Position numbers and translations under genes: made by a program. A stretch of DNA of 64,000 nucleotides, taken from NCBI RefSeq assembly GCF_902497785.1, contig NZ_CABVHK010000002.1:124001-188000 (forward strand). Direction: 5' to 3'. The notes below the pieces were generated by a model. The model was not told the DNA's origin and did not search any database. It worked only from the letters and a program-made list of their open reading frames with translations. Position 1 is the first letter of the stretch; the number at the start of each line of letters is the position of its first letter. This DNA is from Pseudomonas fluorescens. GTDB lineage: Bacteria > Pseudomonadota > Gammaproteobacteria > Pseudomonadales > Pseudomonadaceae. Below, piece after piece: positions 1 through 10,090 of this stretch.

Positions 1-45
1 CACGACAGCGAATTTTCAGCGTGCCTCTGGGTAGTGAATGGGATG

Positions 46-1818
46 TCAGAGCGTCTCAGGAATATCTGCTAAGGGAGGAGAGAACGGTCGAGAGAACATA
101 GCCTCTCGACACTCAGGACGCTTTGCCCATTCAGAGATCATCCTGCCATTTGCTGTCTCATGAAGGCGATCATTGACTTCCCTCGCCCAAATTTCGATCT
201 GCTTAACAAGCTGAGGAGAAATACCTTGTCTGCTCCAGACGCGCTCGTGATTAAAGGACTTGCCATAAGCTTGAGAAATTAATGCGACAGTGTAAGCCGC
301 AACGTTCGCGAGAAAGGCCGGTACCAATGGCCGCGCCGTCTTGTGGACTGCCTTGAACAGCAAAGCTTTTGAGACAATAGCCTTAAAATAAGAAACATCC
401 GGAGTAAAACCCGTACCTTTAGCCTCAAGGTCAGTCATACCAGACATGAACCGATCAAAGCACTTCTGTGCGCCAAGACTGACCACATCAGCGTGGCCAT
501 CCCACGCTGTAGAGTACTTCGCCAACTCAGTTTTTGTTATTTTCCTCGAGGTTGGTACGGAGTCCCTCAGGGCGCGAAGCTTAGCTGGAGTGACACCTTC
601 ACGTGAAAGGAGGGTGTTATAACTGCCGGCAGCCCTCTCGTAGAACCATCGACCCATGCCATCAGGGCAATAGACGGAAAGCGATAACCGCTCAATATCA
701 ACATGGAATGGCTTGTTGGCTGATAGATCTGATTGCCGAACAGCATTTTGACTGTTGGCATAACGCGAGATGTCGGAGACCAGCGCCTCTTCTTTTGCGG
801 GATCCTGCTCTTTCATAACGATGATTTTGGCTGGGACGCGCACCTTGCTCAAATCCGTATCTGCATACTTTTTCTTAGCAAAGAAAATTGAAGCTGTGGT
901 TTGGCCGCCATTAACAATTTGCATGCCACGTAACCAAGCAATGCCCGGCGACCCATCTACAGCGCGATCCAACCGCATCTCGTCAGCGACCAATACAATC
1001 CCATTGTTGTAAGCCATGAATCTTTCAGGGGCATTCCGCAAGGTATTCTGCAGTCCCGCGTTAACACCTTTCGCCTTCACGCTTAAGAATGAGCGCACGT
1101 TGGCCTCAAGCAGTCGAGGGCCAAATTTCTCATAGATGAATCGAAGCGCCTCACCTGGAATTGCGGTAAGTGCATAGTCATAATCGCCTGTTTCACCTGG
1201 CACGAAAACGCAAGGAAGCGGAGAACCTGACACATCCTTGAAATCAACGACAAGTTCATCACGAGGCTTACCTTCAGAACGATGGCGATAAAGTCGCTCA
1301 ATATCCATTACTTCAAGTTTCACGAGTTTGTCGCCAACTTCTCGAGCTTGGAAGCTTTTCGACTTGGCTATACCGTCCGTAAGTACATAAACACGAACCT
1401 GTTCGAGCCCGTCGTAAATTTCTCGAATCGTCAGCGCAAGGGAATGGACATCGCTTGACGGATCGAGCTTTTCGGCAATGCGTCCAGCCGCACAGAGCTC
1501 CAAAAAGCGAACACATTGAGCCGCAGCCGTCTTGACGTCTTGATCGGCAATCGGGCTCAAGCTTTCAAAGCCTTCGTAGAGGCTTACGAACAGGTCAAGT
1601 TGGTCTGCGTCTTCAGACATGGCATAACCGCTCAAGCGCAAGTTCGCATTGGCGATCTTTCCCTGAAAGTGGCAGACAACTGGATCGAAAGTCATTCCTG
1701 CTTCAACGAGGTGCTGCATCACCACTTCGGAAAAAACGAGCTCACCAAATGTGGCGCCGTCAGACATCTGGCTCGCAATCTCGCTCCTAGTCTCTGCGAA
1801 AAAGTCATCAAGCGTCAT
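46..1818 (-). CDS. AIPR family (abortive infection phage resistance) protein
   Basis: A 590-residue protein with the conserved AIPR core: NVRSFL near residues 240-245, FMAYNNG at 267-273 and GMQIVNGGQTTASI at 298-311, then an RYANSQN segment around 353. AIPR proteins are known from phage-abortive-infection loci and from predicted restriction systems; their biochemical activity is not settled. The ATG at 1818 has a good ribosome site (GGAGT, 6 nt away) and overlaps the stop of the preceding PD-(D/E)XK gene in an ATGA junction, so the two are probably translationally coupled. It is the last gene of the defence operon visible here; its stop is 45 bases from the window edge. Family assignment is secure, the role in DNA targeting or abortive infection is inferred from context. 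Confidence 0.88.
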   Translation of the reverse strand: MTLDDFFAETRSEIASQMSDGATFGELVFSEVVMQHLVEAGMTFDPVVCHFQGKIANANLRLSGYAMSEDADQLDLFVSLYEGFESLSPIADQDVKTAAAQCVRFLELCAAGRIAEKLDPSSDVHSLALTIREIYDGLEQVRVYVLTDGIAKSKSFQAREVGDKLVKLEVMDIERLYRHRSEGKPRDELVVDFKDVSGSPLPCVFVPGETGDYDYALTAIPGEALRFIYEKFGPRLLEANVRSFLSVKAKGVNAGLQNTLRNAPERFMAYNNGIVLVADEMRLDRAVDGSPGIAWLRGMQIVNGGQTTASIFFAKKKYADTDLSKVRVPAKIIVMKEQDPAKEEALVSDISRYANSQNAVRQSDLSANKPFHVDIERLSLSVYCPDGMGRWFYERAAGSYNTLLSREGVTPAKLRALRDSVPTSRKITKTELAKYSTAWDGHADVVSLGAQKCFDRFMSGMTDLEAKGTGFTPDVSYFKAIVSKALLFKAVHKTARPLVPAFLANVAAYTVALISQAYGKSFNHERVWSRQGISPQLVKQIEIWAREVNDRLHETANGRMISEWAKRPECREAMFSRPFSPPLADIPETL

Positions 1819-2828
1819 CCAGTTACTCCTAGTTGTTTCAGAGCCGCGTCGAGGTCCGAAAGGAAGTCTCCGGCGTGGTCCAGATTGATTTCGTAGAGGG
1901 CCCGCGTGACTCCAGTGGGAACTATTCCCGGTGTCAATCTTGGGAAGCCTTCGGATATAGAGAAGACCCGCCTCCCCTTCGATTCGAATTTTCGGGTGTA
2001 GTAACTTGAGTGGCCTTCGAAGTAACCCGCAACCATGAGCCTCTCTCTAAGAAAGTTGACAGCTCCAGGCTCATCACCTAGTCGTAGCTTGGCTTTGGCG
2101 ATCAACTCGGGAAGAGTATGGCCGCCCGCTTCACGAGAAAAACGCTCGGCAGCGAGAAAGAGAGGCGATGCTACGGAGTCGTCCAACTGCTCAAGGGAGG
2201 TTATTTTTACAGGGAAGCCAGACGTGGACATCGTAGCCTTGACTTCAACCGCACCGTCTCCCAAAAGGAAATCTTGCGGAGCGTCATCTGGTCCCACCCA
2301 GCCTTGGAGTACCTCCCCAACCGATACTCCTGACTCCAGTAGAGCAATCATAAAGTTGAGTTCGCCTGTCAGACCGAGTTCTGCCTCGAGACTGAGAGGA
2401 TTCGCACCACGCGACATGAACTGCTTCCAAGCAACTACTCGCCCAATTAAGACCCGCAACAACTTGGTTTCGTCTACGCCAGTGGCTGCGGTCTCGTCTA
2501 AAGCGCCAACTACATCGCAAACCATCGCAGCGAAGAGCTCAATGCTTCCAGCGTCTTGCCGCGTGAGCGCTAATCTAAGCCCTCCAGGATTTACTGCTTC
2601 GGCTCTCTCGATCAGGAAGCCTTGGCCCTCGGGCAATTTTTCCGTACGGGCCAACTTAGCAGTCGGAAAGCAGAACAATATTGCCTCGACATTGGCGGGC
2701 GAGCGCCGGCCGGCCTGCACTTCGACAGGCCCAGCAGGAGCAAGGGAAATAACCTGCCAGCCTGGTATGGTGTCGTTTCCGGAAAGCGACGACCAAGCCA
2801 GCAGGAACTCTTCATTCGGACGGACCAT
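1815..2828 (-). CDS. PD-(D/E)XK motif protein (DUF4420-like)
   Basis: A 337-residue protein counted from the ATG at 2828, which overlaps the end of the Z1 helicase gene by 17 nt. A longer frame reaches 2885 but would overlap the helicase gene much more. A nuclease-type motif is visible: GLTGELNF at 152-159, then D186 and, eight residues on, E195-V-K197, the D..ExK pattern of PD-(D/E)XK enzymes of the DUF4420 family. These are found beside Z1 helicases and GHKL ATPases in predicted restriction systems, so it is the likely DNA-cleaving subunit. Its stop overlaps the AIPR start. Cleavage activity is inferred from the motif only. Confidence 0.82.
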   Translation of the reverse strand: MVRPNEEFLLAWSSLSGNDTIPGWQVISLAPAGPVEVQAGRRSPANVEAILFCFPTAKLARTEKLPEGQGFLIERAEAVNPGGLRLALTRQDAGSIELFAAMVCDVVGALDETAATGVDETKLLRVLIGRVVAWKQFMSRGANPLSLEAELGLTGELNFMIALLESGVSVGEVLQGWVGPDDAPQDFLLGDGAVEVKATMSTSGFPVKITSLEQLDDSVASPLFLAAERFSREAGGHTLPELIAKAKLRLGDEPGAVNFLRERLMVAGYFEGHSSYYTRKFESKGRRVFSISEGFPRLTPGIVPTGVTRALYEINLDHAGDFLSDLDAALKQLGVTG

Positions 2829-5721
2829 ATTCTTGCATCCAGTAGAGGAGGTTAACTTCGTATTCCACGCTGATTGGGTTGTCACTGCTGGGGAACGCGA
2901 TGGCGAAGGCCATAATGGGCTTGCTCCAATCAGGGACGATTAGTCGTTCAGGCGTCTTTTCGTTGTAGAAGTGCGGCGTTAGCGGGTAGAGCAAAAGCAA
3001 TCCGCGGTCCGCGTCCCCACCATGTTTTCCACGAGTTTCGCGAATGCCCTTGCCACTCGGGAAGTTCGGCAAAGAGATACGGCCGCGCGAAGGTTCAGGC
3101 TTCCAAGCTGCACGAGTAAGAGCCAATGCCTCTCGCCAAACATCATCGCTGAGGTCGATACCTTCGTCTTTGGGGTCGGTGAGCACACCGATGGCGAAAC
3201 TCTTTGGATCAACCCTCTCAGGATCGACAGGGTCCTCGGTCTTGCGAATCGAATAGTTGTCCGAAGGTTCGCCACCGGGGAATACGTGCTGATCTCCAAC
3301 GCCATTACCACCGCCGAGCAGTGCGACGCTCCACTTTGTCAATTGTCCGGTGCCGACCATCTTAGTTATGAATTCCGACAGCAAGACAGCCTTTGCACTT
3401 GTGGCATTCGGATGCGTCGCATAAGCGCCAAGAAACGTTAGAACCTTGGATACGCTAACGTCCTTCCAAAGACGTGCATTTGGCCATGAGTCTGGATCAC
3501 CATCGCGAGCATGCTTCGGCGAATCCGCCCATGAATTGCCGAGTGACCCGATTAGAGCGTCGGTAGCATCGAGATTCTGTTGCTGAATCTTGGCGTCACG
3601 ATGAAATAGGATGGTCTGTGGTCGAGTCCCACTGTAAGTCAACGAAAGCGTCTGCGCGTTTCGCATTTTCAACGGAGAGGTGACAGTAAGCACCTCATGA
3701 GACATCACCTTGAGTCCGTACTGCTCCGGCGTCAGCTTCGCTTCGGCCATAAAGTCGAACTCCTCCCGTAGTTCCTCCGAAGCATCGGCAATGTGGCCGA
3801 ACCACTTCACCAGATCAGGAGAGGTGTAGAGGCGACACAGATCAAGGTAACCAGGGCGATAGCCAAACCAGCGGCCCATTTGCATGAGCGTGTCATACAT
3901 CTTGGTTGTACGCACGAAGTAGCTCACACATAGCCCCTCCAAAGTAAGGCCACGGGCAAGCTTGTCGCCGCCAATTGCAATCACTTTGAGCACCGCGCCG
4001 GGTGTCGCATAATCCAGCGCGTCCTTGGCCGTACCGTTGATAGAGCGGACGTCAATGTCATCCAGCACATCAGGCAAAACTGCAAGGATTTCATCCCAGG
4101 TTGGCATAGTTGGGGGACGATCCTCTATCGGGGAGAGCTCTGCCACTTGATCTCGGATGGGGAGAAAATCTTCAACCCAGAGCTTGCGCAACTGCTCTAG
4201 CTGCTCTTCGGCGTCAATGCCGCGGGTGATCTTCTGGCGCATGCGACGTACGGCCGCCTCAATCTGTTCGCGCACATGGTTTTGCACGTCTACGAAGCGG
4301 GTGACGTGAACCAGCATGGAATTGTGCTGGCCATCCTGGCCGCGTAACTCTCGCACCGCACAAGCCAGCACGAAAGCGCATATTGCCTCATTCAGGGAAG
4401 GCGGAATGATCTCCTGCCCCTTGTAGGTTGGGACGTGGGTCTTTTTGTGCTTGGGTGGCATCCATCCTGAATCCTTCTCGGCATCATAGTGATCTGCGAT
4501 GCTCCGTGAGAGGGGAAGCGCACCCTTGCGTCCGTCCTTCGTCATCTTGCCGAACATGCGGGCAGGACCCACGTAGTTGGACGGGGCGGCAAGGTTGATT
4601 ATGAAAGACCTAGGGAAGAGGTCCGGGCCTTCCTTAGCCGTCGCGCCTTTGTGATGAATGAAGATGTTCGCAAAAGGGGTAGCTGTGTAACCGACATAGG
4701 CTTTACGTGAGAATGCGTGTAGTAACTGACGGATCAGGCGATTAATAGTTTTAGGCTGATGCTCCTCGTCCGGAGTGCCGTCATCGTTGAACATTTGCTC
4801 ACCTGTATCGACCGAGGCGTTATCTGCCTCGTCGTCGATCATCAGTAGAGGTAGCTTTGTGACGAGCTTTCGTCCATCACTCGCATCTGTGCTATCAGCT
4901 ACTCGCTTTTGTATCCAATCCAACAGGGCAGTTAAAACAGTCTTCTGTTTCTTAACCACAAAAAGCCATGGGCGCTCCTCAGGAGAGATGCCGTGGAAGT
5001 GTCTAGCGATAGCGTTGTTAAAGTCGCCGTTTTCCGCGCGCGTGGTCGCAGAGTTGGTTTTCAGGTCTTCGCCGAACTCAGCTACGCCAATGGGCATGCC
5101 TGGATCGCGGTCAATTGTCGTCTCGTAGCCTAGAAAGCTTTCCTCTAGCCGCATTTGGGTTTGCGAGCGCAGGTTGTTGTGCATGCCCGCGAGCACGATG
5201 ATTATTTTGTAACCCGCATCTGCCGCCTTACAAATGAGGCCGGAGTAGTTACTGGTTTTCCCGGACTGCACATGTCCGACAACAAGTCCTCTGCGATCCC
5301 AGTCATCTCCACGCTGTGGGTCTTCTAACAGACCTAGGATATCGTCGGTGGCCTCATCAATCCCTTCAACCACCGTGTCAGAGAGCTTGGACTCTAAAAA
5401 GTCCTCGTAACGCCGCCAGTATTGCCAATTACGTTTGCGCGCGGCTGTGAGCCAGTCAAAGTGCCCCGCGTTGTCTTTTAGCGTGGTCGATTTGCCAATC
5501 CAGTGGCTGAAGCGCTGGATCAGCGTAGCTACAGCCTTTCCCTGATCCACTATATAAGGTGAATCGCCAGAGAACATCTCCGTCGCAAGCCGGACCTTTT
5601 CGGCAATGAGGGTCGGGGTAATTTTGGACTTATCCTTCTCGGTCTTCACCAGCCGCTGCGCAGTAGCGATAACATTTTCCAGCAGCTCCACTTGCGCAGC
5701 TATCTCTTCCGCTGAGGTCAT
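2812..5721 (-). CDS. Z1 domain-containing superfamily II helicase/ATPase
   Basis: A 969-residue protein. Helicase motifs are visible in order: Walker A GHVQSGKT at 149-156, the Walker B-like DDEAD at 296-300, a motif III-like GYTATPFANIF at about 344-354, and the Z1 signature with GDKLARGLTLEGL and QMGRWFGYRPGY at about 584-625, the latter resembling motif VI. Z1 proteins are recurring partners of MORC-like ATPases and restriction-fold nucleases and are thought to translocate on or remodel DNA. The start ATG overlaps the stop of the GHKL ATPase gene (ATGA). Length and motif order fit the family; the motor activity and its substrate are inferred. Confidence 0.92.
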   Translation of the reverse strand: MTSAEEIAAQVELLENVIATAQRLVKTEKDKSKITPTLIAEKVRLATEMFSGDSPYIVDQGKAVATLIQRFSHWIGKSTTLKDNAGHFDWLTAARKRNWQYWRRYEDFLESKLSDTVVEGIDEATDDILGLLEDPQRGDDWDRRGLVVGHVQSGKTSNYSGLICKAADAGYKIIIVLAGMHNNLRSQTQMRLEESFLGYETTIDRDPGMPIGVAEFGEDLKTNSATTRAENGDFNNAIARHFHGISPEERPWLFVVKKQKTVLTALLDWIQKRVADSTDASDGRKLVTKLPLLMIDDEADNASVDTGEQMFNDDGTPDEEHQPKTINRLIRQLLHAFSRKAYVGYTATPFANIFIHHKGATAKEGPDLFPRSFIINLAAPSNYVGPARMFGKMTKDGRKGALPLSRSIADHYDAEKDSGWMPPKHKKTHVPTYKGQEIIPPSLNEAICAFVLACAVRELRGQDGQHNSMLVHVTRFVDVQNHVREQIEAAVRRMRQKITRGIDAEEQLEQLRKLWVEDFLPIRDQVAELSPIEDRPPTMPTWDEILAVLPDVLDDIDVRSINGTAKDALDYATPGAVLKVIAIGGDKLARGLTLEGLCVSYFVRTTKMYDTLMQMGRWFGYRPGYLDLCRLYTSPDLVKWFGHIADASEELREEFDFMAEAKLTPEQYGLKVMSHEVLTVTSPLKMRNAQTLSLTYSGTRPQTILFHRDAKIQQQNLDATDALIGSLGNSWADSPKHARDGDPDSWPNARLWKDVSVSKVLTFLGAYATHPNATSAKAVLLSEFITKMVGTGQLTKWSVALLGGGNGVGDQHVFPGGEPSDNYSIRKTEDPVDPERVDPKSFAIGVLTDPKDEGIDLSDDVWREALALTRAAWKPEPSRGRISLPNFPSGKGIRETRGKHGGDADRGLLLLYPLTPHFYNEKTPERLIVPDWSKPIMAFAIAFPSSDNPISVEYEVNLLYWMQEYGPSE

Positions 5722-7217
5722 TCTTGCTCCCCTAATTTGGCAATCAATGTTGGATACTTTTGAAATGGCTCGGTCCTAAGCATCGATTTGCGAGCCTCTT
5801 CGACACTCAACCCCTTGCGTTCAATCAAGTCATTAAAGAGTACGCCTGCAACCTCGAACACAGCCGCGTTGGGTTCCCCCTCGAACCCGGTACGTGGCGT
5901 TTCTTTATTCTCGGCTGTATCGAGCCATATTCGCTGTACAGGCACAGTTTCCTCGACGACCCGAAGCATGGCCCGAACAAGGCTTGCGTTTCCGCCAACC
6001 GCCTCAATCACCGCGGCCACCGCCGGATGTCTCTCATCAATGCGGTAGCGAACACCATCCTTTAGCCTATCGACACGCCATGCTTGATGTTCAATCTTGA
6101 TTCCACCAGGCCCAGGCATTGGCGTGCCCCGAAAAGCAAAGACTCTTCTGGCTCTTTCTCTCGTATCCTCGGCCAATTTCGTAAGCCATGGACGCACTGT
6201 TATCGGAGGCCGGGCGGTTGACTTCTTGACGTCGATCTTCCAAGCGGAATCGGCTGTATTAGGGATGTCCAACCTGATCCTAGCAAGCCGATGAGGCTCC
6301 TCTCGGTTCCATGCACGTCCCTGCCCAATCCCAAGCCAACCACCTGCAAGAAGTAGGCGATGATTGCGATATACGTAAAATCCTTGTTGAGAGGTCCACC
6401 CTTCTGCCCCACCCGACCTACGGAACTCTTCTTCAGAAAGCCGATCTTTGTGTGGTAAAACGTGGCATTGAGCCTCCACGAGGCCTGATGGTGTAAGGGT
6501 TCGAGCTACTGGCGAATGCCACGGCTTCGCAGGGTGCCCTGTCATAAAGGGATCCCATGGATTTACTATCCTGCCGTTGAGGATCAGCCGAAAAACCGGG
6601 CTCGGCCCTTCTAAAAGGCGATGGAAGACCATTGCCAAACGTAGCTCAACATCGTCTATCAAGTCGGCAAAGTGATCAGGGGTATAGCCGGCCGTGACGA
6701 TTCGATCCAACTTTTCCCAGAGAACTATGGTTCCGGAGTGAAGTGCATCTGCCGGCTCAACGAATGCTTCGGAGCCATGAGCTGCCCCCTCAAACATTCT
6801 CCATCCAATGTCCGTCGATGCAGCTATAGCATCGAGATCCCAACGCAGGCAGGACACCGGACCATTCATCCGTCTAGATGCAACAGTGAGACAGCGGCAC
6901 TGAGAAAAGGATGCGGTTTTTAAGCCCATCCCAAAACGCCCCAGATCATTAGGCGCACGGTCATCGAGAGGACTCTTAGCGCCGAGTGTCATTGCCGCCT
7001 CTAACTCGGCGTCGTCCATGCCTCGTCCGTTGTCCAATATGGAAATTCGACTTCTATTGCCATCCCAGTCGAACGTCACACGAATTTCTGACGCTTCGGC
7101 GGAAACACCGTTATCAATCACATCAGCTAAAGCTGCGGCAGTCGAGTATCCGAGACCACGTAGAGCTTCCAGCATCGCGCCGGCTCGCGGCGGGGCATAC
7201 CTGGTGCGTTCGTTCAT
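5718..7217 (-). CDS. GHKL (MORC/Hsp90-like) ATP-binding protein
   Basis: A 499-residue protein with a complete N-terminal GHKL ATP site: N-box ADVIDNGVSA at 31-40 (N36), DNGRGM at 62-67 and the lid GRFGMGLK at 93-100. This is the histidine kinase-like ATPase fold of MutL, Hsp90 and MORC. No kinase dimerisation or receiver segment is seen, so it is not a sensor kinase. Genes of this kind next to Z1, PD-(D/E)XK and AIPR genes were described as prokaryotic MORC-type components of predicted restriction systems. Its ATG overlaps the stop of the preceding small gene and its stop overlaps the Z1 start. It probably acts as an ATP-gated clamp on DNA, by analogy with MutL and MORC; that is inference. 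Confidence 0.88.
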   Translation of the reverse strand: MNERTRYAPPRAGAMLEALRGLGYSTAAALADVIDNGVSAEASEIRVTFDWDGNRSRISILDNGRGMDDAELEAAMTLGAKSPLDDRAPNDLGRFGMGLKTASFSQCRCLTVASRRMNGPVSCLRWDLDAIAASTDIGWRMFEGAAHGSEAFVEPADALHSGTIVLWEKLDRIVTAGYTPDHFADLIDDVELRLAMVFHRLLEGPSPVFRLILNGRIVNPWDPFMTGHPAKPWHSPVARTLTPSGLVEAQCHVLPHKDRLSEEEFRRSGGAEGWTSQQGFYVYRNHRLLLAGGWLGIGQGRAWNREEPHRLARIRLDIPNTADSAWKIDVKKSTARPPITVRPWLTKLAEDTRERARRVFAFRGTPMPGPGGIKIEHQAWRVDRLKDGVRYRIDERHPAVAAVIEAVGGNASLVRAMLRVVEETVPVQRIWLDTAENKETPRTGFEGEPNAAVFEVAGVLFNDLIERKGLSVEEARKSMLRTEPFQKYPTLIAKLGEQE

Positions 7218-7474
7218 TTGACGTAGGTAGTTCCAGAAAGAAGTGTGAAACCGATGTCAACCATCCTGCGGGTTACTTTACGAACCCGAGCATCCGGCTG
7301 TGCTGGCAGCAATATGTGAATCCGGCAATCACCCGAATGCGGTTCCTCAACGCTAAGGCCAAGAGCCTTGGCCTCGTCCAGAAGATCGTATAACAGCCGC
7401 TCGTTACGGGCGGCCCTTGCCTCCACCGGAAAAATGGGCAATGCAGGCTTGTTTACGACCTGATGGAAGACCAC
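7214..7474 (-). CDS. Small protein of unknown function in the defence operon
   Basis: An 86-residue protein starting with GTG at 7474. The start codon shares its G with the TAG stop of the sigma gene (TAGTG), and its ribosome site AGGA lies inside the last sigma codons four to five nt upstream, so translation is probably coupled to the sigma factor. The stop overlaps the ATPase start. The sequence is soluble in character, with a charged helical middle (RAARNERLLYDLLDEAKALG) and a C-terminal part rich in hydrophobic strands. I do not recognise the family. Its placement between the sigma gene and the ATPase suggests a structural or regulatory partner (anti-sigma, adaptor); this is a guess. Confidence 0.7.
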   Translation of the reverse strand: MVFHQVVNKPALPIFPVEARAARNERLLYDLLDEAKALGLSVEEPHSGDCRIHILLPAQPDARVRKVTRRMVDIGFTLLSGTTYVK

Positions 7475-9861
7475 TACGTCCTCGGATACCGGATGATAGG
7501 ACTCGCCCGTACCAAGTGCGTAGTACCTTGATTCCTGGCCACCTCTGATTCGACTTCAGGAGAGAGAGGCTGTTTTACCTCGAAGTAGTCGCCCACATAT
7601 AAGGTCAATTTCTCCATTCTGTTTGGATGGCATAGTTTTTTAAGTGCTTTGGACTCGATTTGTCGAATACGCTCACGAGTAACATCAAATAGGCACCCAA
7701 TCTCTTCCAAGGTCATGGCGTCATCTTGGCCCAAGCCAAAACGGAGAGTGATAACCTTGGCCGAACGATCGTCAAGTTCTCCAATCATGTCTAACAAAAT
7801 TGCCCGTAAAGAAGCGCTTTCTGCAGCGATCGCCGGGTCTGATGGCTCCTCCTCCATAAGGATATCGAGCAAGGAGGTTGTAGAGCCTTCAAAGCGTTCG
7901 TCCAAACTGCTGACCTTCTCGAATACGGTCAAAAGAAGCTTGAGCTTATCTAGGGCTATCCCCGTTCGATAGGATGTCTCGCGCTCGCTTTCAGGCCCCC
8001 CCATCTGAAACTCGAACTTATCCCGCTCACGTAAAATATTCCTTGCCAGGTCTTGCATGTGAACGGGAACACGGACCGCTCGCTCCTGATTAGCAATTGC
8101 ACGCGTAATTTGCTGGCGAATCCACCATGTCGCATAAGTGGAAAACCTGAACCCTTTGCGCCAGTCGAAGCGTTCGACCGCCCTCATCAGACCTATATTG
8201 CCTTCCTGCACAAGATCATCAAAAGGAAGCTCAGACCATCGATACTTATTGGCTATAGAAAGCACCAAACGAAGGTTGGAAAGAATCATCCTTTCCCGTG
8301 CTGCCTCCTGGCGTCGAATTGCAGAAAAGAAGCCTGCACCTGCTAAATCACAATCTGCCTTTCTCGACAGCTCAATGAGAAAAACTCTGGAAAGATTGGC
8401 GGCAGCAAGGGCATCACGGACTTTCGAGGAGTCATTGCCGGCAGAACGTGCAGCTGAAACCGCAGAGACAAAGGTTGCTGCAACCGAATCAATTCCGAAT
8501 TCATCGTCCTCGTGCTCAACATCCTCAACGGAAGATGTCTCACTAGCGCTCTCGCTACCCTCACCTTCGCCAACAAGATCATCTCGAGAGATGAACGCCT
8601 CATGACTTGCTTCCCCGCGAGCTACCTTATCGGCAGCTTCAAAAACGACACCAAGGCCCAAGGGCCAATACGAGAGAGCATTCAGCGCCTGCCTCTTTGC
8701 GTCCTCCATTTCCCGGCCTAAAGCTAATTCCTCTGCTGCCAGGAGTAGGTCTTTTTTCAACCCCTTTGCGTAGAATCTCAGCGGCTCGTTGCGACCTGAT
8801 GCGAGATTTTCAACGAACTCCAAGGCCTCTGATAGCTCAAGTTCTTCGTCAGCAGTCGGTTCAAGAAGATCCGAATGCTCGGCCAACCGCGTCCACTCAT
8901 CGATTACAATGCCGAGATCGCCCAAAACGAAAGTCAGAAGACGTTCAATATCTTCATTGCGAGAGGTGTCAACATCTCGACATACATCGATAAGAGTTGT
9001 CTCGGATACAGTACCTTCGCGCAATCCCCGGAAGAGCAAGCCACGGATGCCCTCGCCATCATCATTCGCTAACGGAAGCGCCCTTTCTGGAAGAAACAGA
9101 TCGACATCGTCCCACTCCACATCGGTGTCGATCGCCTTGTGCTGACCTATCGTTCCTTGAAGCGTGCTGATTTCTTGAGCTACGGTCATGTCCCCATTCG
9201 GGGCAATCGCTTCGGACTCCGCTACCCAGTCATCTTCGAATCCAAAATCGAGAGACTCATCGTCTAAGTCAATTAGATTTGAGCGGGTCTCTGCTTCGCC
9301 ATTCACGACGATATGCTCGCCAGTTCGGAGGCAAGGACGCTTCTCGTATATAGCGGGTTCAGCTACTGGGAAAGCGTCAGACACAAAGACTTCATCGACC
9401 TGAGACGCCACATCAGCATTTTCATCCGACTCATTGTGATACAACGATTCACTCGAAAAGGAGGGATGGAAGGACTCCGTCGCCTGCACGTCGGTCTGAG
9501 GCGAATCCTCATCACTTACGTCGTTTTCATTTACCTGGACAGAAGAACCAAGAGCCTCTCTCAACAGAGCGATACATTGGGCACACTTCCCCACCTCCGC
9601 GTGTTGGAGAGCGTTCCTGCCTTCGGGGTCGAGAAGCTGCGGCTTCGCGCCAGCAGCGAGAAGCAGCTGCACAATGCCCTTTTTCCTTCGGGCGCAGGCC
9701 AGCATCAGAGGAGTAGCGCCTCTCCCGTCTCGTGCATTGAGGTCGTCACCCCGCGCTATGTGGAGTTTGACTGCGACCTCAACACCAGCGATGGTCGCCA
9801 TGCGCAACAGAGGGTTCAGCTTAACCACGGAGCGACCGACATACCCATGCGCCCGCCTCAT
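7474..9861 (-). CDS. Sigma-70 family factor with N-terminal ankyrin repeats
   Basis: First gene of the defence operon. Residue numbers follow the frame opened by TTG at 9912; the coordinates here use the internal ATG at 9861 (residue 18), which has GGAAG six nt upstream. Two to three ankyrin repeats lie at about 33-120 (e.g. [20 protein letters not shown]), followed by an acidic low-complexity linker to about 280. The rest resembles a full primary-type sigma factor: a region 1.1-like segment (290-340), region 1.2 (376-430), region 2 (537-608, with [18 protein letters not shown]), region 3 (615-690) and region 4 (700-765, with [17 protein letters not shown]). A housekeeping RpoD lacks ankyrin repeats and is not found in such an operon. 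It may redirect RNA polymerase to phage or island promoters or act as an infection sensor; both are inference. The N-terminus may be frameshifted (see findings). Confidence 0.87.
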   Translation of the reverse strand: MRRAHGYVGRSVVKLNPLLRMATIAGVEVAVKLHIARGDDLNARDGRGATPLMLACARRKKGIVQLLLAAGAKPQLLDPEGRNALQHAEVGKCAQCIALLREALGSSVQVNENDVSDEDSPQTDVQATESFHPSFSSESLYHNESDENADVASQVDEVFVSDAFPVAEPAIYEKRPCLRTGEHIVVNGEAETRSNLIDLDDESLDFGFEDDWVAESEAIAPNGDMTVAQEISTLQGTIGQHKAIDTDVEWDDVDLFLPERALPLANDDGEGIRGLLFRGLREGTVSETTLIDVCRDVDTSRNEDIERLLTFVLGDLGIVIDEWTRLAEHSDLLEPTADEELELSEALEFVENLASGRNEPLRFYAKGLKKDLLLAAEELALGREMEDAKRQALNALSYWPLGLGVVFEAADKVARGEASHEAFISRDDLVGEGEGSESASETSSVEDVEHEDDEFGIDSVAATFVSAVSAARSAGNDSSKVRDALAAANLSRVFLIELSRKADCDLAGAGFFSAIRRQEAARERMILSNLRLVLSIANKYRWSELPFDDLVQEGNIGLMRAVERFDWRKGFRFSTYATWWIRQQITRAIANQERAVRVPVHMQDLARNILRERDKFEFQMGGPESERETSYRTGIALDKLKLLLTVFEKVSSLDERFEGSTTSLLDILMEEEPSDPAIAAESASLRAILLDMIGELDDRSAKVITLRFGLGQDDAMTLEEIGCLFDVTRERIRQIESKALKKLCHPNRMEKLTLYVGDYFEVKQPLSPEVESEVARNQGTTHLVRASPIIRYPRT

Positions 9862-9937
9862 AAGTCGCTTCCGCAACAATGACTCGAGAGATGAGTTGGC
9901 TGCAAATATCAATTTTCAGGGGCGACTCCTTGTCCAT
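9823..9937 (-). other. Short frame behind a strong ribosome site, overlapping the sigma N-terminus
   Basis: The best ribosome site upstream of the sigma gene, AGAGGAG with 6 nt spacing, precedes an ATG at 9937 that opens a 38-codon frame ([14 protein letters not shown]...) ending in TAA at about 9823. It is one reading-frame step away from the sigma gene. Removing one base from the CCCC or AAAA run around 9914-9922 would fuse it to the sigma frame as [16 protein letters not shown]. It could therefore be the true but frameshifted start, a leader peptide, or a sequencing error. Confidence 0.4.
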
Positions 9938-10036
9938 GTTGCACTCCTCTAAGACTCGCGACTCATAGCCAACCTCAAAGCCGGCATGACCTTAAGGACA
10001 AATTAATTGAATGTAAGGTCTTCAGAAATCAATTAT

Positions 10037-10090
10037 GTGGATATGGCATTAAGAGGCTTGAAATGGCCCAATGCCATTCACAATATCCAC
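10037..10090. repeat. Interrupted inverted repeat in the sigma-vsr intergenic region
   Basis: GTGGATAT at 10037-10044 pairs with ATATCCAC at 10083-10090, and inside it ATGGCATT pairs with AATGCCAT, leaving a five-base bulge and a loop of about 19 nt. It lies in the 410-base gap between the divergent sigma and vsr genes. It has no T-run on either side, so a protein-binding site or RNA structure is as likely as a terminator. The rest of the gap, apart from the weak frame listed next, shows no convincing gene. Confidence 0.5.
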
